Shown one piece after another: positions 1-6,802 of a stretch of DNA of 14,497 nt. Location: the NCBI GenBank assembly GCA_900549085.1, contig URMO01000052.1, positions 1 through 14,497 on the forward strand. Direction: 5' to 3'. This stretch comes from an uncultured Collinsella sp. Lineage in GTDB: Bacteria; Actinomycetota; Coriobacteriia; Coriobacteriales; Coriobacteriaceae. The notes beneath the pieces were generated by a model that was given only the letters and a program-made list of their open reading frames with translations, made no database searches and was not told the origin of the DNA. The translations under genes and the position numbers were made by a program. How positions within the stretch are numbered: the first letter of the stretch is position 1; each line of letters opens with the position of its first letter.

Positions 1-59
1 CATCGCGCCGAGAGTACTGCGGGGTCAGCCCGTGGGAGGCCAGGGCGCCGCTGACCGGT
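1..59 (+). rRNA. rrf: 5S ribosomal RNA, 3' portion (gene starts before the window)
   Basis: The first ~59 bases align by eye, without gaps, to the 3' half of bacterial 5S rRNA. GCGCCGA at 5-11 matches the E. coli GCGCCGA. It is followed by GTACTG at 14-19, a GC hairpin (CGGG at 20-23 with CCCG at 29-32), GGGAGGCCAGGG at 34-45, and a tail GCTGACCGG where E. coli has GCCAGGCAT. The exact 3' end cannot be fixed because the 5' partner strand of the terminal helix lies outside the window; 56-60 is the likely range. The downstream intrinsic terminator fits the usual end of a 16S-23S-5S operon. No protein reading is proposed here. Confidence 0.8.
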
Positions 60-90
60 GGACGGCACCGAGCCGCCGCAACGGATTGAG

Positions 91-122
91 AAGGGGGAGG
101 CCTCGCGGCCTCCCCCTTTTTT
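91..122 (+). terminator. Intrinsic terminator of the rRNA operon
   Basis: A perfect 12-bp inverted repeat pairs 91-102 (AAGGGGGAGGCC) with 107-118 (GGCCTCCCCCTT) around a TCGC loop at 103-106. The U-tract runs through 117-122. It lies about 30 nt after the end of 5S rRNA and about 130 nt before coaE, so it should insulate coaE from rRNA transcription. It is one of the two strongest terminator shapes in the window. Confidence 0.9.
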
Positions 123-189
123 GCGTTATATACGCGTTGTACTTTGGGATCTAGCTCCCCCGTATGCGCTCTTACTGTTTGGCTGTATT

Positions 190-220
190 TTGAGTCCTTC
201 TAGTGTATTTGAGCGATAAT
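190..220 (+). promoter_or_regulatory. Possible sigma-70-type promoter for coaE
   Basis: TTGAGT at 190-195 (4 of 6 to TTGACA) and GATAAT at 215-220 (5 of 6 to TATAAT) are separated by 19 bp, slightly longer than ideal. They sit between the rRNA terminator and the coaE ribosome binding site, where a promoter for the rightward coaE group would be expected. This is a pattern match only, and the surrounding 123-248 stretch shows nothing else I can name. Confidence 0.3.
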
Positions 221-248
221 TACTCGCATTGGCGTTAGGGAGGGCTTG

Positions 249-890
249 ATGTTTACCGTATTTGTCTTGGGCAATATTGCTTCGGGTAAGTCGACTGCCT
301 GCCGCTATCTTGAGTCTCGCGGCGCCATGCTCATTGATTTGGATAATCTCGCAAAATCGCTGTATGTGCCGGGCTCTGATATCGTCAATGCACTCGCGGA
401 TGAATTCGGTTGGGACATTTTGGATGAGGATGGCGGCATTCGCCGCAGCATCCTCGCTTCTCGAGCTTTTGCTTCTCCTGATTCGGTCGCACGGCTCAAT
501 GGCATTGTGCATCCCGTTCTCATTGAACAGCTTTCGCTTAGGATTCTCGATCCGGTTTGTTGTACGGTTTCATCTCCCCGTTATCCCTTTGCGGTGGTCG
601 AGGTTTCTGCTCCGACTGGTTTTGAGGATGCATTTGGCTTGGCTGATGAAATTCTGGTCATCAGCGCCCCTTTGTCAGTTCGTCGCGAGCGCGCTATTCA
701 ACGTGGCATGGAGCCATCTGATTTCGATGCCCGTTCTGCTTGTCAGCCCGATGAGTCTGCGCTGTGCAATCTCGCTACAACGGTGATTGATAATGCCTCA
801 GGCGATAATTCGCTCTTTGAGCAGCTTGACTCATGGCTTGCATGCCATGGGTTTATAGACACTGCGGATAAGGAGGATGCCGATGCCTAA
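249..890 (+). CDS. coaE: Dephospho-CoA kinase (CoaE)
   Basis: CoaE phosphorylates the 3'-hydroxyl of dephospho-CoA with ATP, the last step of coenzyme A synthesis, in the cytoplasm. The 213-residue protein has an N-terminal P-loop GNIASGKST (residues 8-16), then IDLDNLAKSLYVPG in the place of the family's IDAD...VxxPG segment, then FGWDILDEDGG and LNGIVHPVL, and near the C-terminus RRERAIQRG and VIDNASG. Length and motif order fit CoaE (about 200 residues). The match is divergent: the common GGIGSGKS loop is GNIASGKS, and the usual Asp-Arg after the FG...G segment reads Arg-Arg. ATG 249 is preferred over TTG 246 because AGGGAGGG (237-244) is better spaced to it. Its 3' end overlaps the next gene by 8 nt, implying translational coupling. 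Confidence 0.85.
   Translation: MFTVFVLGNIASGKSTACRYLESRGAMLIDLDNLAKSLYVPGSDIVNALADEFGWDILDEDGGIRRSILASRAFASPDSVARLNGIVHPVLIEQLSLRILDPVCCTVSSPRYPFAVVEVSAPTGFEDAFGLADEILVISAPLSVRRERAIQRGMEPSDFDARSACQPDESALCNLATTVIDNASGDNSLFEQLDSWLACHGFIDTADKEDADA
871..876 (+). promoter_or_regulatory. Ribosome binding site for the lytic transglycosylase, inside the coaE 3' end
   Basis: AGGAGG at 871-876 lies within the last codons of coaE. An ATG directly abutting it (877) is too close to use. The ATG at 883 has a 6-nt spacer, so it decides the start of the downstream gene and makes the two reading frames overlap by 8 nt. Confidence 0.8.
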
Positions 891-1464
891 GACACGTTTC
901 TTTGCGTGGTATCGCGTGGCGCCACTTGCCGTTGTGTTCGTCTTCGGCCTTATTTCGCTCGTCTACTCGTATGCTCCTGCCGCCTTCTTTAAGCCTTTGT
1001 ATCCGATTGACTACGAGGCGTATGTAAAGCAATCGAGCATTTCGCACAATCTTGATCCGTATCTGGTGTGTGCTGTCATAAAGTCTGAATCGAATTGGGA
1101 TCCCGAGGCTGAGTCGACTCAAGGCGCTCGGGGATTGATGCAGCTGATGCCTGAGACTGCCCAGGATATGATTGCCTTGGGTCTTGTCGATGGTACTGAG
1201 TATTCAGCCGACAACCTTAACGATCCCGCTACGAACATCGAGTTTGGCTGTGCGTATCTTTCGTATCTTCTAACGTATTTTAACGGGTCGACGGACAGCG
1301 CTATTGCCGCATATAACGCTGGCATGGGTAATGTGGACGGTTGGGCACAGCAGGACACATCGCTTCACAACGCAATTACCTTTCCCGAGACGCAGGCTTA
1401 TCTGATTCGCGTCAATAATGCCTGGGTTCGCTATAAGACTCTCTATCCCGATCGGTTCGTATAG
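883..1464 (+). CDS. Membrane-anchored lytic murein transglycosylase (SLT/GH23 domain)
   Basis: It cleaves the MurNAc-GlcNAc bond of peptidoglycan, releasing 1,6-anhydro-MurNAc ends, on the outer face of the membrane. The 193-residue protein has a short basic N-terminus and one hydrophobic segment at residues 12-34, which acts as an uncleaved anchor or signal peptide. A complete SLT domain follows: IKSESNWD with catalytic Glu69, then GARGLMQLMPETA at 81-93, then NIEFGCAYLSYLL, and AIAAYNAGMGNV towards the C-terminus. There is no extra substrate-binding domain (LysM, SH3), so it resembles the minimal Slt-like enzymes of Gram-positive bacteria. It overlaps coaE by 8 nt and is followed 51 nt later by uvrB, probably in one transcription unit. 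Motifs are clear; the physiological role (growth, recycling or assembly of envelope machines) cannot be read from sequence. Confidence 0.9.
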   Translation: MPKTRFFAWYRVAPLAVVFVFGLISLVYSYAPAAFFKPLYPIDYEAYVKQSSISHNLDPYLVCAVIKSESNWDPEAESTQGARGLMQLMPETAQDMIALGLVDGTEYSADNLNDPATNIEFGCAYLSYLLTYFNGSTDSAIAAYNAGMGNVDGWAQQDTSLHNAITFPETQAYLIRVNNAWVRYKTLYPDRFV

Positions 1465-1504
1465 GACTAAGCCCAACGCCTGCGTATACTGCAGATGTAT
1501 GAGT

Positions 1505-1510
1505 TAGGAG
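1505..1510 (+). promoter_or_regulatory. Ribosome binding site that sets the uvrB start
   Basis: TAGGAG at 1505-1510 is 5 nt before ATG 1516. An in-frame ATG at 1495 lies before this site and has no Shine-Dalgarno of its own, so 1516 is chosen. A TATACT hexamer at 1485-1490 could be a -10 element, but I see no convincing -35. Confidence 0.7.
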
Positions 1511-1515
1511 TATCC

Positions 1516-3756
1516 ATGGCGGAATTTGAAGTAGAACGCGTTGGCGGTGAACTTAAGCGCTTTGGCGTTGAGGGCGCTGAGGTGCCGTTTGAAGTCGTTT
1601 CTCCCTATGAGCCTGCCGGTTCCCAGCCCAAGGCCATTGAGTCGCTTGTGCAGGGCGTGAGGGACGGAGACCGCTATCAGGTTTTGCTGGGCGTGACTGG
1701 TTCGGGCAAGACCTTCACGATGGCAAAGACTATTGAGGCCCTGGGAAAGCCGACGCTGGTCATGGCTCCGAATAAAACGCTCGCCGCTCAGCTTGCAAGC
1801 GAGCTCAAAGAGTTCTTTCCCAATAATGCTGTGGTCTACTTCGTCTCGTATTACGACTACTATCAGCCCGAGGCGTATGTGCCGCAAAGCGATACATATA
1901 TCGAGAAAGACTCCTCGATTAACGAAGAGGTCGAGATGCTGCGCCATCAGGCGACCGCGTCACTGCTCTCTCGACGCGATGTGATCGTTGTCGCATCGGT
2001 CTCGTGTATCTATGGCATTGGCTCTCCTGAGGACTATGCGGGTCTGGCTCCAAACGTCGACAAGAAGGTGCCGCTCGAGCGCGATGACTTTATCCATGCG
2101 CTCATCGATATTCAATACGATCGCAATGACTATGACCTGGCACGCGGCACGTTCCGCGTGCGCGGCGATGTTGTCGACGTGTATCCGCCCTATGCCGAGC
2201 ATCCGTTGCGGTTTGAGTTCTTTGGCGATGAGGTCGAGCTTATCGCCGAAATCGATGAGGTCACCGGTGAGATGCTTCGTGAGTACGAGGCCATCCCCGT
2301 ATGGCCGGCATCGCACTACGTGACCGAGAAGCCGAAGGTCAAGGCGGCTCTGAAATCGATCAGCGAAGAGTGCGAGAAGCGCGTGGCGGAGCTCAAGGCG
2401 ACCGACAAGTTGCTCGAGGCGCAGCGTTTGCAGCAGCGCACCGATTATGATCTTGAGATGCTCGAGACGATGGGCTTTTGCAACGGCATCGAGAACTACT
2501 CGCGTCATCTGGACGGTCGAAAACCGGGCGAGCCGCCGTTTACCCTGATCGATTACTTTCCCAAGGATATGCTCTGTATCATCGACGAGAGTCATGTGAC
2601 GGTGCCGCAGATTCGCGGCATGCACGAAGGTGACCGCTCGCGTAAGGTGACGCTGGTGGAGCATGGTTTTCGCCTGCCCTCAGCGCTCGATAACCGCCCG
2701 CTTCGTTTCGATGAGTTTGAGGCAAGGATACCCCAGTTCATCTACGTTTCGGCCACGCCGGGTGACTATGAGCTGCGAGTGAGCCAAAATGACGTTGAGC
2801 AGATCATTCGTCCGACCGGCCTGCTCGATCCCAAGATCGACGTTCGTCCGGTCCGAGGCCAGATTGACGATCTTGAGGACGAGATTCGCGAGCGCGTTGC
2901 CCGCAAAGAGCGCGTGCTGGTGACCACGTTGACCAAACGCATGGCCGAGGACCTGACCGATCACCTGCTCGACGCTGGCATTAAGGTCAATTACATGCAC
3001 TCCGATACAGCGACGATGGACCGTGTCGAGATCCTGCGAACGCTGCGCGAGGGAAAGATCGATGTTCTCGTTGGCATCAACCTGCTCCGCGAGGGTCTAG
3101 ACCTTCCCGAGGTGTCGCTGGTGGCAATTCTCGACGCCGATAAGGAAGGCTTCTTGCGCAACCGCCGTTCGCTGATTCAGACGATTGGCCGCGCGGCCCG
3201 TAATGCCGACGGCGAGGTCATCATGTATGCGGACGTTGTGACCGATTCGATGAAAGAGGCCATCGAGGAGACGCAGCGCCGTCGCGAGATTCAGATGGCA
3301 TATAACGAAGAGCATGGCATTGTGCCCAAGACGGTGCGCAAAGCCATCAACGACATCTCAAGTTTTATTGCCGAAGCCGAAAAAACCGTGGGTTCCAAGG
3401 GGCGCTCGAAGGGCGACTCCCTTGGCCATGGCGCATTCTATACGCCCGATGAGTCGGGCGAGGGCGGCGTGCCGGAAACGGTGGCACCCGAGCAGACACT
3501 TGCGGAGCAGTTGGAAGAACTGCCGCATGACGAGCTTGTGCGGATCGTCGAAACCATGGAAGAGGATATGCGCAACGCTTCTGCCGCCATGGACTTTGAG
3601 GAGGCGGCGCGCCTGCGCGATGCTGTCGTTCAGATTCGGGCGATGCTCGAGGGTGCGTCTGAGGACGAGACGATCGAGCGCTTACGTTCGCAGGCCCGCA
3701 AGGGTTCCACGTTCGCATCGGGCAGAAAACGCCAGGGTGCACGGTTTAAGAAATAA
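1516..3756 (+). CDS. uvrB: UvrABC excinuclease subunit B
   Basis: UvrB is the damage-verifying helicase-like subunit of nucleotide excision repair; UvrA loads it onto DNA and it then recruits UvrC. The 746-residue protein has Walker A GVTGSGKT at residues 59-66, the beta-hairpin YDYYQPEAYVPQ that clamps one DNA strand, the DEAD-type Walker B DESH at 357-360, VSATPGDYE (motif III), and the helicase motif VI region QTIGRAARN. The C-terminal UVR helical hairpin (about 671-706, MDFEEAARLRDAV) binds UvrC. Walker A starts 20 residues later than in E. coli UvrB, giving an acidic N-terminal extension (MAEFEVERVGG...). A Gly/Glu-rich linker of about 60 residues separates the helicase core from the UVR motif. 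No LexA-like box was found in the 51 nt upstream. It converges on the COG2509 flavoprotein gene. Confidence 0.98.
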   Translation: MAEFEVERVGGELKRFGVEGAEVPFEVVSPYEPAGSQPKAIESLVQGVRDGDRYQVLLGVTGSGKTFTMAKTIEALGKPTLVMAPNKTLAAQLASELKEFFPNNAVVYFVSYYDYYQPEAYVPQSDTYIEKDSSINEEVEMLRHQATASLLSRRDVIVVASVSCIYGIGSPEDYAGLAPNVDKKVPLERDDFIHALIDIQYDRNDYDLARGTFRVRGDVVDVYPPYAEHPLRFEFFGDEVELIAEIDEVTGEMLREYEAIPVWPASHYVTEKPKVKAALKSISEECEKRVAELKATDKLLEAQRLQQRTDYDLEMLETMGFCNGIENYSRHLDGRKPGEPPFTLIDYFPKDMLCIIDESHVTVPQIRGMHEGDRSRKVTLVEHGFRLPSALDNRPLRFDEFEARIPQFIYVSATPGDYELRVSQNDVEQIIRPTGLLDPKIDVRPVRGQIDDLEDEIRERVARKERVLVTTLTKRMAEDLTDHLLDAGIKVNYMHSDTATMDRVEILRTLREGKIDVLVGINLLREGLDLPEVSLVAILDADKEGFLRNRRSLIQTIGRAARNADGEVIMYADVVTDSMKEAIEETQRRREIQMAYNEEHGIVPKTVRKAINDISSFIAEAEKTVGSKGRSKGDSLGHGAFYTPDESGEGGVPETVAPEQTLAEQLEELPHDELVRIVETMEEDMRNASAAMDFEEAARLRDAVVQIRAMLEGASEDETIERLRSQARKGSTFASGRKRQGARFKK

Positions 3757-3757
3757 A

Positions 3758-3799
3758 AGCACTGCCCCCGAGCTCCTCGCGGAGTTCGGGGGCAGTGCT
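3758..3799. terminator. Bidirectional terminator between uvrB and the COG2509 gene
   Basis: A 19-bp inverted repeat with one G-U pair joins 3758-3776 and 3781-3799 around loop TCGC (GCGA on the minus strand, a GNRA-type loop). On the minus strand the stem is followed by TTTTATTT (complement of 3750-3757), a good U-tract for the leftward COG2509 transcript. On the plus strand the following ATTTAG is weaker. Only 53 bp separate the two convergent stop codons, so one hairpin serves both genes. Confidence 0.88.
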
Positions 3800-3809
3800 A
3801 TTTAGTGGA

Positions 3810-5450
3810 CTAGAGATCAGCAATGAGGGCTTTGGCGCAACGGATGCCATCGGTAGCGGCGCTCATGATTCCTCCGGCATATCCGGCTCCCTCGCCGCAA
3901 GGGTAGAGCCCCGGGGTCGATACAGCGTGGCATTGCCGGTCTCGAGTAACGGTGACCGGAGAGCTCGAGCGTGTCTCAACACCGGTGAGGACGGCATCGG
4001 GATGGTCGTAGCCACGCAGTTTTTTGCCGAGCAAGGGAATTCCCAGACGAAGCGACTCGATGATATGTTGCGGCAATGACTCATCGATTGCTGTCCAAGT
4101 CACGCCGAGCGGATAGGTGGGCTTTACCTTGCCGCATGTCGTGCTGGCGCGTTCTGCAAGGAAATCGCCGACGAGCTGTGCCGGTGCGTTCCAGTTGGAG
4201 CCGCCAAGGCGATAGGCAGCCCGCTCGCAAATGCGCTGGAGTTCTACGCCTGCAAGAGGATCGTCGCTGGGGAGATCATCGGGCGTGACGTTAACGAGGA
4301 GGGCGGCGTTTGCGTTGCGGCCGGCGCGGGCGTTGAGACTGGCGCCGTTGACGCACAGATGGCCGGGCTCTGAAGAGGCGGCGACAACCTGTCCGCCGGG
4401 ACACATGCAGAATGAGAACACGCTGCGGCCGTTGGGAAGATGGGCAACGAGCTTATAGGGGGCTGCTCCGAGCGCGGGATGACCCGCTGCGGGGCCATAT
4501 TGCGCCCGATCGATATCACGCTGCGGGTGTTCGATGCGAACGCCCATGGCAAACGTCTTTTGAGCGAGGGCGACATCATGGGTTTTGAGAACCTCGAATA
4601 CGTCGCGGGCAGAATGACCGCAAGCAAGGATGAGATGCTTTGTGTTGATTGACTCGCTTGTCGCGTCGTGGGACGACTGGATGTCGATACCGACAATGGT
4701 GCCAGATGTGTCAGTGTGAATGTCAACGAGTTTCGTTCGATAGCGAACGGTTCCTCCGAGCTGTTCAATGCGCTGGGAGATGCTGGTAACGACGGCGGGG
4801 AGGATGTCGGAGCCAATGTGCGGCTTGGCATCCCACAGAATATCGCGGGGCGCACCCGCCTCGACGAAGGTTTCGAGGATAAGGCGATGGGCGGGATTTT
4901 TTGTTCCCGTATTGAGCTTGCCGTCCGAGAAGGTCCCCGCGCCGCCCAGACCAAACTGGATATTACTCTCGGGGTCGAGGATGCGCTCCTTTAGAAAGAG
5001 GTCGATCGCATGCGAGCGGCGAAATGCCGGGTCGCCGCGCTCGATGAGCAAGGGCTTAAGACCTGCTTCGGCGAGCGTAAGCGCAGCGAAAAGGCCGGCG
5101 CATCCGGCGCCGACAACGACAGGGCGTTCTTGAGGTGCGTCGGAGACGGGGGTGGGGAATGAAGACCCATCGTCTTCTATCGCGCGTACGCGCGAGCGGT
5201 CACGCTCGGCAACGCTGTCGACCGCTTCTCGCTCGAGGTGGGGACTAGTCAGCTCAACACGAAAGCTCAGGATAAAATGGACGTCTCGTTTTTTGCGGGC
5301 GTCGATTGACTTGCGGTGGAGCTCGATGGACTTGATCTCGGAGTCCTTGCAACGTAGGACGCGCTTGGCGACTCGCTTGCCAACAATGAGGCAGGCATTT
5401 TCATCGCCGGCTTCATCGAGCGACGCGTTGACTTGGGTGATTTCGATCAT
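3810..5450 (-). CDS. FAD-dependent dehydrogenase of the COG2509 family
   Basis: The 546-residue flavoprotein belongs to a family whose substrate is, to my knowledge, not established. A small N-terminal domain (residues 1-~105, starting MIEITQVNAS) carries a run of basic residues (KSIDARKKRD) and ends in a loose linker. The FAD-binding Rossmann motif VVVGAGCAGL begins near residue 111 (GxGxxG at 114-119), with ERGDP at 137-141. The family hallmark is NIQFGLGGAGTFSDGKL at 163-179. The C-terminus has YPCGEGAGYAGGIMSAA, which closes the FAD site. No membrane segment is seen. ATG 5450 is chosen because AAGGAG (5457-5462) lies 6 nt before it; the open frame extends further to 5573 without a comparable site. 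It is last in the leftward group, 80 nt after a second flavoprotein gene. Confidence 0.88.
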   Translation of the reverse strand: MIEITQVNASLDEAGDENACLIVGKRVAKRVLRCKDSEIKSIELHRKSIDARKKRDVHFILSFRVELTSPHLEREAVDSVAERDRSRVRAIEDDGSSFPTPVSDAPQERPVVVGAGCAGLFAALTLAEAGLKPLLIERGDPAFRRSHAIDLFLKERILDPESNIQFGLGGAGTFSDGKLNTGTKNPAHRLILETFVEAGAPRDILWDAKPHIGSDILPAVVTSISQRIEQLGGTVRYRTKLVDIHTDTSGTIVGIDIQSSHDATSESINTKHLILACGHSARDVFEVLKTHDVALAQKTFAMGVRIEHPQRDIDRAQYGPAAGHPALGAAPYKLVAHLPNGRSVFSFCMCPGGQVVAASSEPGHLCVNGASLNARAGRNANAALLVNVTPDDLPSDDPLAGVELQRICERAAYRLGGSNWNAPAQLVGDFLAERASTTCGKVKPTYPLGVTWTAIDESLPQHIIESLRLGIPLLGKKLRGYDHPDAVLTGVETRSSSPVTVTRDRQCHAVSTPGLYPCGEGAGYAGGIMSAATDGIRCAKALIADL

Positions 5451-5456
5451 CGAGGT

Positions 5457-5462
5457 CTCCTT
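5457..5462 (-). promoter_or_regulatory. Ribosome binding site of the COG2509 gene
   Basis: On the minus strand AAGGAG occupies 5462-5457, and a 6-nt spacer leads to ATG 5450. It rules out the longer open frame starting at 5573, which would overlap the end of the upstream flavoprotein gene. Confidence 0.75.
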
Positions 5463-5469
5463 AGAGGCA

Positions 5470-5500
5470 AGAAAGAGGCCGTCCGGTATCCCAGACGGCC
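5470..5500 (-). terminator. Hairpin after the BaiN-like gene: terminator or leader attenuator
   Basis: Read on the minus strand, a 10-bp stem (5500-5491 with 5486-5477, one G-U pair) encloses the loop GATA and is followed by TCTTTCTT. It lies 31 nt after the stop of the BaiN-like gene and 14 nt before the COG2509 ribosome binding site. The stem is strong but the U-tract is interrupted by C residues, so termination may be partial. A TATAAT hexamer on the minus strand at 5520-5515 precedes it, so the hairpin could alternatively lie in the leader of a COG2509 transcript. Confidence 0.6.
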
Positions 5501-5514
5501 CGAATGCGTTTTTG

Positions 5515-5520
5515 ATTATA
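5515..5520 (-). promoter_or_regulatory. Possible -10 element upstream of the COG2509 gene
   Basis: The minus strand reads TATAAT exactly at 5520-5515, between the BaiN-like stop codon and the hairpin. No good -35 is seen at 16-18 bp. If used, transcription would start near 5508 and include the hairpin at 5500-5477 in the leader. Confidence 0.3.
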
Positions 5521-5530
5521 GACTGCGCGG

Positions 5531-6802
5531 CTACAGGCTGCTTGCAGCGCGAATGCCCGAGAGCCAGGCCCACGCAAGGTTAAAGCCTCCGCAATCGGCG
5601 TCGATGTCGAGCGCTTCGCCGCAGACGTAAAGCGGGGCGTCGACAGCGCTGCGCGCGCGTAGACTGGGTGTTGAGATGCTCTCGACAGATACGCCACCAC
5701 GCGTGACCTGCGCCGAGCGCTCCTCGGCTGTTCCCTCGACGAGCAACTTAAAGTGCTTGAGGATCGAGACCAGGTGGATGACATCGTTGGAGCCTGGATG
5801 GCACTGCTCGAACGCCGTGCAGACGACGCGGGAGAGTTGCGGGGCGAGCATACCGTCGAGCCAACGGGAATCGCGGGGCGAAAAGCCGCCGAGCAGCTCA
5901 ACGCGCCGGTTGAGCATATCGAACAGCTCGTCTTTGGAGAGGTCCGGGAAAACGTCGAGCAGGATCGTATCGCCGTGCTGGATACGACGGGAGAGGTTGA
6001 AGACAGCGACGCCCGAGATACCGAAGGTTCGAAACAGGACTTCACCGTCTTCGTGCCAGAGCTCATTATGATTGCGGGCGAGCGTCAAGCGGGCGCGGAC
6101 GCGCAGGCCATCCAACGTCTTGAGTGCCGCCCGATCGCCGACGACCGTTGCCGATACGGGGCAGAGGATGGGGCGCAGCGAAGTGAGGGGGAGGCGAAAC
6201 GTATCGGCGATACCGGTGGGGTTGCCACCCGTGGCGATAATTACGGCATGTGCCTCCAGGGCCTCGTTCTTGCGAGGGGCATCGGCGAGCGCTTTCCGAA
6301 GCGAGCGGAGCTCCGATTTTCGGTCATCGTGCTTTTTTGCCTTGAGTGCCCGCGCTGGACGGTCTATTTGGAGTGTCCAGCCTTCGGAAGCTTTGTGCGC
6401 CGAGGCAACGTTGGCTCCGCAGATTAAGGTGATACCTAGGCGGTCGCAAACGTTGAGAAGCGCGTCGCGCACCGATTCCGCGCGAAGGGAGCGCGGGTAC
6501 AGCCGGCCTTCCTCGGAGGTTGTCATGATGCCCAGCGAGGAGAAGAAACCCATAAGCTCTTGTTCGGGGTGGGGGCCCATGACGGATTCGACGAATGCGG
6601 GGTGGTTGTACCGCTGGAAATCAATTGATTCGTTGGAAAGGTTGCAGCGGCCGTTGCCGGTCGCAAGGAGTTTAAGGCCGCAGGCAACATCGCGCTCAAC
6701 GATGCAGGCGCTTTTGCCTGCGCGTGCAGCCGTAATGGCGGCGGCGAGACCCGAGGCCCCGCCGCCGATTACCAAGACGTCATAGGAGGCGTTTGTGTTC
6801 AC
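5531..6802 (-). CDS. BaiN/HI0933-family NAD(P)/FAD-dependent oxidoreductase
   Basis: The 423-residue flavoprotein belongs to the HI0933 (YhiN) family. One member, BaiN, has been linked to bile acid 7-dehydroxylation; most members have no settled substrate. The N-terminal FAD Rossmann motif is VLVIGGGASGLAA (residues 9-21), followed by IVERD, then the family signature GLKLLATGNGRCNLSN. IIATGGNPTG appears mid-protein, and the C-terminal FAD-closing motif is YVCGEALDIDADCGGFNLAWAW. The start is GTG 6802: it directly follows the mrp stop TAA (6805-6803) and has GAGG at 6811-6808 five nt upstream. This tight junction implies cotranscription and coupling with mrp. No sign of truncation. Family membership is clear; a bile acid role here is only a possibility and should not be assumed. 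Confidence 0.9.
   Translation of the reverse strand: MNTNASYDVLVIGGGASGLAAAITAARAGKSACIVERDVACGLKLLATGNGRCNLSNESIDFQRYNHPAFVESVMGPHPEQELMGFFSSLGIMTTSEEGRLYPRSLRAESVRDALLNVCDRLGITLICGANVASAHKASEGWTLQIDRPARALKAKKHDDRKSELRSLRKALADAPRKNEALEAHAVIIATGGNPTGIADTFRLPLTSLRPILCPVSATVVGDRAALKTLDGLRVRARLTLARNHNELWHEDGEVLFRTFGISGVAVFNLSRRIQHGDTILLDVFPDLSKDELFDMLNRRVELLGGFSPRDSRWLDGMLAPQLSRVVCTAFEQCHPGSNDVIHLVSILKHFKLLVEGTAEERSAQVTRGGVSVESISTPSLRARSAVDAPLYVCGEALDIDADCGGFNLAWAWLSGIRAASSL

Noticed and set aside
1960..2664. 234-codon minus-strand open frame inside uvrB
   Set aside because: Antisense shadow of conserved UvrB sequence, with no motif of its own.
5451..5573. Upstream extension of the COG2509 gene to 5573
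   Set aside because: It would overlap the end of the BaiN-like gene and cross the hairpin, while ATG 5450 has an AAGGAG site at ideal spacing.
5753..6785. Two plus-strand open frames (5753-6427 and 6072-6785) opposite the BaiN-like gene
   Set aside because: Both are antisense to a clear flavoprotein gene and overlap each other; translations are low-complexity without family motifs.
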